From NCBI GenBank assembly GCA_019448385.1, contig JAGTXO010000059.1:142392-206391 (forward strand): 64,000 nt of DNA, written 5' to 3'. The position numbers and the translations under genes were made by a program. Positions 9,634 through 20,313 of the stretch are shown piece by piece. How positions within the stretch are numbered: the stretch's first letter is position 1; each line of letters begins with the position of its first letter. Source of the DNA: Diacronema lutheri. Its lineage: Eukaryota > Haptophyta > Pavlovophyceae > Pavlovales > Pavlovaceae. A model generated the notes under the pieces. It had not been told where the DNA came from, did no database searches, and saw only the letters and a program-made list of their open reading frames with translations.

Positions 9634-12600
9634 ATGTCGGCGCTGTTGTCGGCGATGTTGCTGCTTGCGCCGACGGGCACTGGCCGCGCGCCCGTCGGTG
9701 CGCAGGTGCGGCTCGGCCGCTCACCTCGTTCATTGATTGTCGCGCGCGCGTTTGGCGCCGACGGCTGCTCCGAAGCCGGCGCCGCGACTCCGGCCGGCGC
9801 ACGTGACGCGCGCTCGCCGCTCGGCGCCGACGCGGAGCGGATTGAGCGCGAGGTGTACCTACACCCGGAGGACATGCCGTACCGTGAGGGCACACGGCCC
9901 GAATCGGCGCTCGCGCTTGGTCTCGCAAACTTCCGCCGGTGCGCGCGCGCGCGCGTGCGTGCGCATCCCCTTCCTCTCCCCGGCGCGCCGTGCGTGTAGC
10001 CGGCGGCCATTGCTCGCCGGTGCGCCCGCCGTGCGCGAGCGCAGCCCGCCGGCCGCGTTCACCCGCACCTTGGTGACGATGGGCGCGCCCCGCGCACACG
10101 CAGGCAAGGCCGCACGCTCCTCGAGCAGTCCGTGCGCGCCACCGCCGCGCTGCTTGGCCGGCCGGACCCGGCACTTTCCGCGAAACCTCCGGGCTGCCTC
10201 GCCCTCACCCTCTCCAACGAAGAGGTCGCAGCGGCGGAGCGGCGGCGCGAGGAGGCGGGCTCGGGCATCCCGGCGCACCCCGTCGCGCGCGCCTTGTACG
10301 ACGTTGGTTGTGCCTTCCTTGACCGTTTCTTTGATGGCCGCCCAATTGAGCGGTGCGTGCCGCGCCACGCCGCGCGCCATCCCCCCTTCCCACATCTCCC
10401 CTACCCCCCGCCCCTTGAACACTCCCTTCCCCCCCCCACCCCCACCCCCACCCTCCCGTCCACTGCCCACTGCCTCCCCCCTCCCTCCCACCCCCCCCCC
10501 CGTCCACTGCCCACACTGCCTCCCCCACCTCCCCCCCCACCCCCCCCACCCCCACCCCCGCCCCCCCCCGTCCACTGCCCACACTGCCTCCCCCCCCCCC
10601 CCCCCGTCCACTGCCCACACTGCCTCCCCCATCCCCCCCCCCCCCGTCCACTGCCCACACTGCCTTCCCCATCCCCCCCCCCCCCCCCCCGTCCACTGCC
10701 CACACTGCCTCCCCCATCCCCCCCCCCCCCCCCCCCCCGTCCACTGCCCACACTGCCTCCCCCATCCCCCCCCCCCCCCCCCCCCCCCCCCCCCGTCCAC
10801 TGCCCACACTGCCTCCCCCATCCCTCCCCCCCCCCCCTCCCCCCCCCCCCCCCCCGGGACGCAGTTTCTGGTTCCTCGAGACGATCGCGCGCGTGCCCTA
10901 CTTCGCCTACGTGTCCATGCTGCACCTCTACGAGACCTTTGGCTGGTGGCGCGCGCCCGGCCTGCGTCAGGTGTGGCGGTGACGTCCCCAGTGTTGCGCT
11001 TCAGCTGTAGGCCGCAGCTCGGAGCGCTCCAGCGCGCACTGCCGCAGCTGTTCCCGTCGCCGTTTGGCGCCGCACCCCCCCCCCCCTTCCCACCCCCTCT
11101 TCCCACCCCCCCCCCCCCCCACCCCCACCCCCTCCCCTCCCCTTCTCTTCTCTCTCTCCTCTTGCCACCGGCGGTCGCCCTCGCGCGCGGCAGCCTTTCG
11201 TAACGGCCGTACGGTAACGGCCAAATTGGCATCCGCCATCGATGGCGGCGCCATGCTTTCAGCCGGCGCGCTCCTGACGGCACTCGGGCCGTGCACCGCC
11301 CGCCATTGCACCGCCCGCCATTGCACCGCCCGCCATCGCACCGCCCGCCATTGCACCGCCCGCCATTGCACCGCCCGCCATTGCACCGCCCGCCATTGCA
11401 CCGCCCGCCATTGCACCGCCCGCCATTGCACCGCCCGCCAGTGCACCGCCCGCCATTGCAGCGCGCGCCGCGCGGAGGGCGGCTGAGCCGCCGCGTCGCC
11501 GCCGCGTCGCCGCCGCGTCGCCGCCTTGCCCGCGTTGCGCTGGCGCGGCAGGTCCACTCAGCGGAGGAGTGGAACGAGCTGCACCATCTTTTAATTATGG
11601 AGGCGCTTGGTGGGGACGCGCGCTGGTCCGACCGTTTCCTGGGGTACCATGCGGCCGTGGTCTATTATTGGCTTCTCATCCCGACGTATCTCTTCTCGCC
11701 TGCCGTCGCGTGCGTGCATGCTTCTGGGCTGCCCCCCCCCCCTCCCCCCCCCCCTGCGCACCGCCGTTTCGTGCATGCTGGCCCCCTTTTGAACGGCGCC
11801 AAGCCCCCGTGTGTGTTGTGCTCTTGGTGTGCACCCTTTCCCCTCTTTCCTCGGTGTCCACCTTTCCTCCCCTCCCCTTCCTCTCTCTCCCCTTCCTCCT
11901 CCCCTCCCCATCTACCCTTCTCCCTCACCGCACTCCACACCCCACACCCTACTGCCCGCCATCGCCCCGCAGTTACCAGTTCATGGAGCTCCTTGAGGCG
12001 CATGCAGTCGACACGTACTCAACATTTGTGCGACTCAACCGCAAGGCCCTCGCCGCCCTCCCGCCGCCCTCCGTCGCGCGCTCTTACTATCTCGGTGAGC
12101 CGAGCATGCGCAGCGGCCTTGGCCCACGCCGCCGCCGCGCCCGAACAAGAGCCGCTTTCCTTCCCTCCCCCCCCCCCCCCCCTTTCCCCCTTCCCCCCCC
12201 ACACCCCTGCCGCGCCCGAACAAGAGCCGCTTTCCTCCCCTTCCCCCCCCCCCCCCCCCCCTTCCCCCCTTCCCCCCCCCACACCCCGCCGCGCCCGAAC
12301 AAGAGCCGTTCGCCGCCCTCATTTCCTCTCCCCTCTTCCCACTCACCCCCCCCCCCCCCCCCCCTTCTTTCACCCCTGCCGTGGTCGCGCGCAAACGCAC
12401 GCGCGCAAACGCACCCATGATGCCTCCCCCCCCCCCCCCCCCCCCCTCCTGCGCGCAAACGCGCTCGAACATCGCCTGCGCCTGGCGGCACCTTGCGCGC
12501 GTAACGGCAGACGGCGACCTCTATCTTTTCGACGATTTCCAGCAGCGGCTGCCCGGCTCGCGTCGGCCTCCGTGCGGCACGCTGCTCGACGTCTTTGTCA

Positions 12601-12884
12601 ACATTTGCGAGGACGAGGGCGAGCACGTCAAAACGATGCGCGCGTGCCAGGACTATGCCCAGCTCGGCACAGTCGTCACATCGCCACACCTGCCGCCGCC
12701 GCGCAGCCAATCGGTAGCCGCGGCCGATGGAAGCTTTGGCGGCGGCGCGCGCCTTGCGGCGGAGTGGCAGCCGGAGCCGAGCGCGGCCGACGTTGCGGCC
12801 GCCAAGGAGAGGCGCGAGGCATGGGCGCGCTGGAGCGCGCAGGTGCGCACCGAGATGGCGGGCGGCTCTGATGGCGTGGTGTAG
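9634..12884 (+). CDS. PTOX: Plastid terminal oxidase (PTOX), 6 exons, complete
   Basis: Diiron plastoquinol oxidase of the alternative-oxidase family. It oxidises plastoquinol and reduces O2 to water in chlororespiration and carotenoid desaturation. Exons: 9634-9938, 10104-10352, 10865-10970, 11552-11709, 11973-12094 and 12511-12884. Phases agree and give 437 aa. The iron ligands are visible in [14 protein letters not shown] (Glu190), [10 protein letters not shown] (Glu229, His232), [10 protein letters not shown] (Glu281) and [11 protein letters not shown] (Glu347/349/351, His352). The [10 protein letters not shown] form and the LYLFDDFQ segment fit PTOX rather than mitochondrial AOX. The N-terminus ([17 protein letters not shown] followed by [15 protein letters not shown]) looks like a signal peptide plus transit peptide, as expected for a secondary plastid. 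An ATG at 9520 is in frame, but the one at 9634 (GGGAAAATG) fits the presequence better. The tail after about residue 370 is low complexity. Confidence 0.93.
10435..10855 (+). repeat. C-tract repeat in PTOX intron 2
   Basis: About eight copies of a GTCCACTGCCCACACTGCCT core, separated by pure-C runs of variable length (up to about 23 C at 10770-10794). The array lies just upstream of the acceptor GGGACGCAG at 10864, so it also forms an extreme polypyrimidine tract. Confidence 0.9.
11292..11460 (+). repeat. 15-bp minisatellite in PTOX intron 3, about 11 copies
   Basis: Tandem GCACCGCCCGCCATT units with single-base variants (C for T at 11336, G for T near 11443). The array is private to this intron (10971-11551). 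The same intron also has C runs at 11077-11120. Confidence 0.92.
12135..12440 (+). repeat. Three-copy repeat plus C tracts in PTOX intron 5
   Basis: Three copies of GCCGCGCCCGAACAAGAGCC, starting at about 12134, 12212 and 12291, are spaced by C/T-rich runs. More pure-C runs follow to 12446. The intron runs 12095-12510. Confidence 0.8.
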
Positions 12885-12984
12885 GCGCTTGCGAACACTG
12901 CGCACTGGCTGCAGACGTGTCGCTTGTGACTTGAACTCAAGCTCCTCGTGGGCCGCCGGCAGGGCCCATGGGCCCACTAGACGA

Positions 12985-15900
12985 TCAATTGAAAGGCGCT
13001 TGGCGCAGCGCCCAGTGAACCGACAGCTCGCCGTGCTTGTCGCCGTGCGGCGGTGCATGCGTAGACAGCACGTGCACGGTGGGCACTGCGATGAGCGGTC
13101 GTCGCACCACCGCGTCACTTCCGACGGCATCGCCCTCGCTCGAGCGCACCGACGAGCGCGCGCTGCACGGCTGCGCCGCGCGCGCGCACCCATCCAAGCC
13201 CGGCTTGTCCGCGTTTGCAGCCGCGAAAGCGCCGGGGGATGGGCCGAGCGCGGACGCCTGACTCGCGCTGCCATCCGTAGCCCACGCTCGCTCGAGCTGC
13301 AGCTCGGGTTGCTCCCGTGCACCTGTTGCGTCCGCAGGGTCTGCGAGCGCGGCGCAAACGCCGTAGGCGGCAGCTGGCCGGCCGGTTCGTGGCTGCGCTG
13401 TCTCGGGCCGCGCACGCGCGCCATCGCCGCCGAGCGGCGCGCCGCTCGCGTTTCGAGCCGCGGCGCCAGGCGGCGGTGGCGACCTGAACGCCGCCGAGCT
13501 GACGGGTGCCGTGCCCGGACGGCGATCCGGACTCGAAGCGCCCACGCCCACGCCGCCGACCGGGCGGCGACCGCCGCCACTCGCGCTACCGAGCGGGCGA
13601 GCGCGCAGCGCGGCGAGTTCCCGACCTCCAGCGCCTCCATCGCCCGCCTCTGCGCTCAGCCGAAGCGCATGCACGTACTTGGCGTGCTGCTGCGCCGCGG
13701 CTGTCGCGCCCGCCGCTGACGCGGCCGCGGACACTGGGCGGCGTGCGCCAATCACACCGCCGCCGCCGCCGCCGCCGTCTGCGCGCAGAGACGCGCGCGC
13801 GCGTTCCGCGCGAGCTCCAGCATCGCCCGCCATCGCTGGCGCCGCCGCCGAGCCGAGTAACGAATTACACAAGCGCGGCTCGCCAAGCGCGCCGCCGCCC
13901 ACCCCCCCTCCGGCACCGGCGCCGAGCCAGCGCAGCGCGGGTCTGCCGCTAGCGCTCGCCAGCCAGTGGTGCGTAGGCGAGCCGCTATAGAGCTGGCCCT
14001 CGTCCGCGCGCGCCGGCAAGGGCGCACGCGCGAGCGGGCCGAAGCGCGCCTCGAGCTCGATGCAGCGCGATTCGAGTGTCTCGAACACGCCCCAGAGCTC
14101 GGCCTTGCGCCCGCGCGTGCCCTCGAGCTGCGCGCGCACGGCGGCAAGCGCGGCGCGCGTGTCGCCAAGCTCGCGCGTCCTGCGCGCGCGCGCACGCGCG
14201 GCGCCGACAAGGCGGCAGGGAAAGCTGCGAGGCTACCGGTGTCTGTGAGCCTCGCGGGGAGGGCATTCGGGTGAGAGAGCAGCTGAAGAGACCAGAGGGA
14301 AGCGCACGGCAAGGCCGCATGCAGGTGTAGGCCGCATGCAGTGCTGGAGCTGCCCGCAAGGCCAGTATGGGGGAATATACAGCGCGCAGGCAACACGACA
14401 GGTGCGCAGGCTGCACGAGCCCAGCCAAAGCGAAGCCGAGCCGCACGGCAGACGAAGCCAAGGCGGGATGTGAAGCGCCGGCGCCGCTGCCCTGATGCGG
14501 CGCGCGCGTGGATGTGCGCGCGTCGCGCGCGGAGCGCGCGCACGCACGTTGTCCCGAGGCGTTCCGCTCGCGCGGCGAGCTGTGCCTCGAGGCGCGCAGC
14601 GTTCGCCCCGGCGAGTTCGGCAGCCGCGCGATGCGCCTCCGCGTCCGCCGCCGCGCGCGCCGCCGCGTCCGCCGCGCGCGCCGCATCAGTTTGCGCTCGC
14701 CCCACTGCTTCGCGTGCGCGCGTGAGCTCTGCGCGCGTCGCGGCAAGCTGCACAGGCATCGCACGCGCATCGTCGCCGACGTGTAGCGCCTCGGCGAGCG
14801 CTGCCTGCGCGCCGCCGCGCGCCGCCTCCGCGCGCGCGGCGCGAGCGCGCGCGGCGCGCAGGGCGACGCGCAGCCACAGGAGGAGCGTGCGCGTCACGCG
14901 GCTCGCGCGCTCGGATGCGGCTGCGATCGCGCTGAGCTCGGCGTCGGACTCGAAGGCGGCGGCGAGCATGATGCGCAGGTGCAGCCCCGAGAACTGCGAG
15001 AGCTCGACGTTGCGCGACGACACGCGGCTCAGCTCGGCCGCCGTCTCGTCGAGCGCGGCGGACTTTGCGCGCAGGTGGTGCAACGCGCCGCCCGCGTCCG
15101 CGCGGGCGACGTCGCGCGCCGAGCGCAGCGCGACGTTCTCGCGCGTGAGCTCGGCGACGGAGCGCTCGAGCTTGGCGATCGCGCGCCAGCGCTGCTCGAG
15201 CTGCGCGCGCAACTCGTCGGCGGTGGCCTCCGCCTGCGTCAAGCGCCGGCTGAGCGACGGCCCGCCGCCGGCATCGCCGCCGCCGCCGCCGCCGCGGCCC
15301 GGGCTGCTCACGTCGCCGTCCGCATCGGACGCGACGCTGAACGCGACGCTCTGCCGCGGCGGGCGGCGCGGCGCCCTTCCGTCGCCATCGTGGCCCAAAC
15401 CCTGGCGCGAGACGAGCGAGCAGGCGGGCGATGCCAGGCGCGCATCGGCAGCACCCGCACCCGCCGGACCGCCGCTCGAAGCCGCGCCCGCGTCGCTGAA
15501 GGCGGCGAGCGATGCGAGCGGGCTGCCCACGCCTGCGCCCGCGCCGACGCTGCCGACCGCCAGCCGCGCCGAGCGGCGGCTGGGCCTCTGCGCCGCGGCC
15601 GCGGACGTCGCGGCGCGCGCGTGGGCGCACCGCTGGAATGCGCTGGGCGCTTCGCCCGCGACGGCTGCGCGCGTGGGCGAGCCACGAGGCGATAAGGCGC
15701 CGCTGCGCGGGCTGCTGATTGGCTGCGTGCTCGCCAGCGCATGTCTGCAAACGCGCGTGCGGCGCGGGCGAGCGGCGCGAGCGTGGGGCACGGGCGTCAT
15801 GGGAAGGGCGGCGGCGGGGGGGGGGGGGGGGGGGCGGAGGGGGGGGGGGGGGCGGAGGGGGGGGGGGGGGGGGGGGGGGCGGATTGCAGCAGTGCTGGGG

Positions 15901-17233
15901 CAGGGCAGCAAAGCTAGGGCAGGGCAGCAAAGCTGGGGCAGGGCAGCAAAGCTGGAGCAGGGCAGGAAAGCTGGGGCGGGGCAGCAAAGCTGGGGCAGGG
16001 CAGCAAAGCTGGGGCAGGGCAGCAAAGCTGGGGCGGGGCAGCAAAGCTGGGGCAGGGCAGCAAAGCTGGGGCAGGGCAGCAAAGCCGGGGCAGGGCAGCA
16101 AAGCCGGGGCAGGGCAGCAAAGCTGGGGCAGGGCAGCAAAGCCGGGGCAGGGCAGCAAAGCCGGGGCAGGGCAGCAAAGCTGGGGCGGGGCAGCAAAGCT
16201 GGGGCAGGGCAGCAAAGCTGGGGCAGGGCAGCAAAGCTGGGGCGGGGCAGCAAAGCTGGGGCGGGGCAGCAAAGCTGGGGCAGGGCAGCAAAGCTGGGGC
16301 AGGGCAGCAAAGCCGGGGCAGGGCAGCAAAGCCGGGGCAGGGCAGCAAAGCTGGGGCAGGGCAGCAAAGCTGGGGCAGGGCAGCAAAGCTGGGGCAGGGC
16401 AGCAAAGCTGGGGCAGGGCAGCAAAGCCGGGGCAGGGCAGCAAAGCTGGGGCAGGGCAGCAAAGCTGGGGCAGGGCAGCAAAGCCGGGGCAGGGCAGCAA
16501 AGCCGGGGCAGGGCAGCAAAGCTGGGGCAGGGCAGCAAAGCTGGGGCAGGGCAGCAAAGCTGGGGCAGGGCAGCAAAGCTGGGGCAGGGCAGCAAAGCCG
16601 GGGCAGGGCAGCAAAGCTGGGGCAGCAGCGAGCGAGGCCGGCGCGCCGCACAAATTCGCCTCCTCCCCGCCGCCATCCTGTGCGTAGGGGCGCGCGTCGC
16701 GCTCGCGCGCCACCTCAAGACGCTCCGCCTGCTCGGCCACGAGTTCACGCAGCGCCGCCACCTCCGCCTCCGCCGCGTCGGCGCGCTTGGCCACAGCAGC
16801 CGCCACGCGCCGCGCCTGCGCGCCACCGCCGCCGCCGTCGCCGAGTCCGCCGAGCGCGCCGCCTTTGACAAGGCGGCCAAGGCCGTTGGCGCGGAGCGCG
16901 CCCTCGAGCTCGAGCGCGCGCTGCTCGGCGTTCGCGAGGCGCGCGCCCTTCGCGTCGAGCTCGCGGCGCAAGTGCGCAGTAACGATGGAGCCTGTCTTTG
17001 CGCGGTGGCGCGCGGCCTCGAGCGCGCTCGCGGCCGCGGTGGACATCGTGAAGTCATCGGACGGGAGCGCCGGGCCGAACGCGCGCGTCGGTACGACCAT
17101 CGCGCGCTCCTCCCGCGCCACCCGCCGCTGCCAGCGCAGCCGCTGCAGCAGGAACGTCTCGGCGTCCGCGCGGCCCGCCACGCGCCCGTCGGCCGCGCCC
17201 CGCGCGCTCGCGCCCTGCGCGCTCGCGCCCAGC

Positions 17234-17266
<33 letters not shown>

Positions 17267-18950
17267 GCGTCGGCAGACGTTACGCTCATCCGCTCGCCCG
17301 CCGCGCTGAGCGCCAACCGCCGCACGAATGCCACACCCAGCGTGGCATCGCGCGCGAGCAGAGCGTCGAGCGTTTCAAACTTCCACCCACCGATCGTGCC
17401 GCCGCCACGCCCGCCCGTCAGGTCGAGGCGCGCGCGCGCGGCGCGGCGCAACGCCGCGCCGGCGCGGCGCGCGTCGCCCGCGGCGCGCGCAGCGCCGGCG
17501 ACGCCCGCCGCCGACGGACCGGCGCCCTCGCTGGCGATGGCGATCGCCACGTCCAGCCAAGCGCCGCAATTTAAAAGCGCGCCCGCGTCGAAGCGCCACG
17601 TCGGGCGCTCCGCGTCGGCGCCCGCGCCCGCGCCCGCCATCGTGTCCGCCATCGTGTCCGCCATCGTGCCCGCCATCGTGTCCGCCATTGCGCCGCCCGT
17701 GCCTTCCGCCGAGCCCGCGCGCGCGCGCGCGGCGCGCGCGGGCGCGCGCGACACCGCGCGGCGCGCGCGGGCGGACGCGTGCGGTGCGGTGGCGACGACG
17801 TGGCCGGCGAGGACGACGAGGACAGAGTCGATGCGGTGGTCGGCGGGGATGAGCGGCTCGCCGGACGCGAAGTGGTACACGTCCATGCCCGTGGCGAGCA
17901 GACGCGTCTGCGCGGGCGCGTGCGTCGGTCCGGGCAGTCCGGGGGAAGAGGGACGGGGTCCGGAGAGTCCGGGGGTCCGGGCAGGGTGGGCCGTTTGCGG
18001 GCGCCAGCGCGCGCTCCGCACACGCCGCGACGCGCGCACATCGAGCACGGCGCCGCGCATTGCAGCATGGCAGAGCGCGCCCACCGCGCGCGCGCGCGCG
18101 TGTGTGTGCGCGCGCCTGCGCCCTGCTCAGGCCATGCTGCGCGCCAAAGTCAGATGCGACCCAGTTTTCAATGGCGAGCGCGCGCACGCCCTGCGGGTCG
18201 TGCGCCGCCTCCCATGGCAGATCTGTGGATGGCGGCGGCGCGTCCGTGCCGGCCGGCGCGAGCGCGGTAACCGCCGCGCGGCCGAGCGCGCGCGCGAGGA
18301 CGAGCGCCGTTTCGGGCGCGGCGTCAAAGAGGCGCGCGAGCGTCGGCTCGGAGAAGCACGCGACGAAACTGCGCGGTCGCACCGCATGGCGGCGGGCGGA
18401 GGGGCGGAAGGGGCCGTGGCGCGGATGGGCCGTGCGCTCCGGCGGTGAACGCACGCGCGCGCACGCGTTGGGTGGGTGGTGGCGCGCGGACACGGCTCGC
18501 ACGCCGGTGCTGACGAACTGTGGGCGTGGGTGCGCGCTTCATCCGGGGGTGGACGGAGGCTCGCGCGATGCCGCGCGCCCACCCGTCCTCGCTGCCGACG
18601 AGCGATGCGCCGCGCTTCCCGCCGGCGACGAGCGCAAGCTCGTCGCACAGCGCGCCGGCTCGGCACACGCCTAGAAGGGCGCCGCGCGCGTCGCGCGCCT
18701 CGAGCGCGCCGCGCAGCACCACGGCGGACCACGCGGCCTCCTCGCCCGCGCGCGTGAGCGGCTCGCCGACCGCGATCGGCGCGATCCGCACGGCGCGCGC
18801 CAGCTCGGCGAGCTGCGCGCGCGAAAATGGCGCCAAAACCTCGGAGGCCTCGCGCGCGGCGTGGAGCAGCTCGAGTGTCTGCTCGACCGAGAGCACAGGC
18901 CGTTGCGCCGCCGCCGCGACCGGCGCGTCGCCGCCGGCCTCGGCAAACAT
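12985..18950 (-). CDS. Protein with two cyclic-nucleotide-binding-like domains and coiled coil
   Basis: Exons in coding order: 18950-18583, 18368-18116, 17907-16652, 15744-14548 and 14179-12985 (stop). Phases agree and give 1422 aa. CNB domain 1 spans the first two exons: SVEQTLELLHAAREASEVL, SRAQLAELARAVRIAPIAVG, a phosphate-binding-cassette-like GALCDELALVAGGKRGAS, then FVACFSEPTLARLFDAAPE. CNB domain 2 begins RLLATGMDVYHFASGEPL with SVLVVLAGHVVA. Its cassette is replaced by GALLNCGAWLD, so it probably does not bind a nucleotide. Heptad-rich segments follow (AHLRRELDAKGARLANAEQR; LTQAEATADELRAQLEQRWR; ELWGVFETLESRCIELEARF), then a disordered C-terminus. Intron 2 (17908-18115) is GC-AG. The start at 18950 (MFAEAGGDAP) is provisional because no upstream exon was convincing. 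It may be a scaffold or regulatory protein; function unknown. Confidence 0.75.
15808..16630 (-). repeat. 19-bp minisatellite, about 38 copies, plus G/C tracts in CNB-gene intron 3
   Basis: On the plus strand the unit is GGGGCAGGGCAGCAAAGCT, with T/C variation (GCT or GCC) and A/G variation (CAGGG or CGGGG), spanning about 15893-16630. Next to it, 15815-15882 is nearly pure G on the plus strand (C on the coding strand). The array stays open in every frame and is responsible for several false long reading frames. Confidence 0.95.
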
Positions 18951-19040
18951 CTCGCGCGCAACCGGGCGATGAAACAGTCTCCCTCCCTCTCCCGCAGCAT
19001 GGCGGCGTGGTAACGGACGCGCATGCTCTCGGCGACGGGC
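18951..19040. promoter_or_regulatory. 90-bp divergent intergenic region
   Basis: Separates the provisional ATG of the CNB-domain gene (minus) from the ATG of the next gene (plus, 19041; an earlier in-frame ATG is at 19023). It must hold both 5' regions unless there are overlapping untranslated exons. No TATA-like element is seen. Confidence 0.35.
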
Positions 19041-19778
19041 ATGTCGGCACGGCGGCGCCAGAGCCGCTCCGCGCCGCACAAGCTCACAGAGACGTCGCCC
19101 TTGGTTGTGCCGCCCATCACCATCCCGCTCCGCCCGCTCGACAACCCCGCCGACCCGCCGCCCGAAGGTTTTGTCGAGCACGTGAAAAACGAGTACGGCG
19201 CGCAACTCCGCGCGCGTGGCCCCGCCCGGCGCCGTCCAGCTGAGCCCAAGACCGTCGCGCGGCCGCGCGGGCTGACGCGCGCGTGCACGCGCGGGCAAGT
19301 GCCTGTTCCGAGTCTCGCCCTTGCTTGCCCCTGTGCCGCGGCTTGCCCTTGTGCCGCTGCCCTCCCAACCGCACGGCCGCGCGGCGACGCCGCGCCTCAG
19401 CGCCGCACCACGCCGCGCCCGCTTGGCTCCGAGGTCGCGCCGGGTGTCGCGCGTGTGACCCGCCACCCGCTTGCGTGGCACCTCCATGGCCTTTTATGGC
19501 ATGCACCGCCACGCCCCGCGAGCGCACGCCCCCGGCCTGGTCACGCGCCGGCGCGCGCGCAGCACCCACACCCACGCCCACGTCACGTCTCCGCCCCGGC
19601 CGCGCGTCCCTCTTCTCATCTTTCTCCATGCCCGACTTTGCCCATCGCGCGGCCGCGCAGGTACGCCGTGCACTACCTCGAGGCGATCGGCGTAGCGCCC
19701 ACCCGCGCCAATCTGGACATGGTTTGCGCGCAGCTTACAGCCCCGCCTCGCGCGGCCGCGGCGCGGCGTGGAATCGCG

Positions 19779-19823
<45 letters not shown>

Positions 19824-20276
19824 CCCGCGGGTGGAGGGGCAACTGGATATGCACCACCGTCCAACCGCCGCCCAACCGCCGCCCAACCGCCGCCCAACCG
19901 CCGCGCAGGTGCGCCGGCACGTGCCCAAATCCGAGCTCGTCGTCACGTGGGCGTGGCGCGCGCGCGGCTGGCCTGCCGACCAAATCTTCATCTCGCACGC
20001 GCCGCCGGAGACCGCGAACATTCAAACAGAGGGTCGCGCGGGTGGCGCGGCGGCGGTCGGCGGCGGCGACGCGGGCGACGTGGGCGGCGCGCGCGGCGCT
20101 TCTGTGGGAGGCGGTGGCGCCGGCGGTTACGGCGGCGGTTACGCCGGCGGTTACGGCGGCGGGGGTGTGGCGGCAACGTTACCCAGCTCTCTTATGACGC
20201 TACTTACGCCATCGTCAGGCCAGGATTTAATCGGCAGCGCAGGCGCGGGCGCGGGCGCAGGCGCGGGCGTGGGAGT

Positions 20277-20313
<37 letters not shown>

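Noticed and set aside
12095-12510. Proline-rich coding sequence in PTOX introns
   Set aside because: PTOX homology continues directly across the intron (YYL then [11 protein letters not shown]), so the C tracts are intronic.
13752-17057. Single long minus-strand reading frames of about 1100 codons crossing 15893-16630
   Set aside because: They read through the 19-bp array and pure-C tracts. Splicing 16651-15745 out joins LHALASTQPI in phase, and the repeat has no coding sense.
19090-19160. An upstream exon of the CNB-domain gene reading MVMGGTTKGDVSVSLCGAER
   Set aside because: The opposite strand here encodes LVVPPITIPLRPLDNPADPP, which splices cleanly to the rest of a plus-strand gene. 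I found no good splice from the minus-strand frame into the CNB exon.
19193-19660. A GC donor at 19214 for intron 1 of the 19041-24735 gene
   Set aside because: The GT at 19193 gives the same downstream frame and a smoother join (KNE to YAVHYL). Kept only as an alternative.
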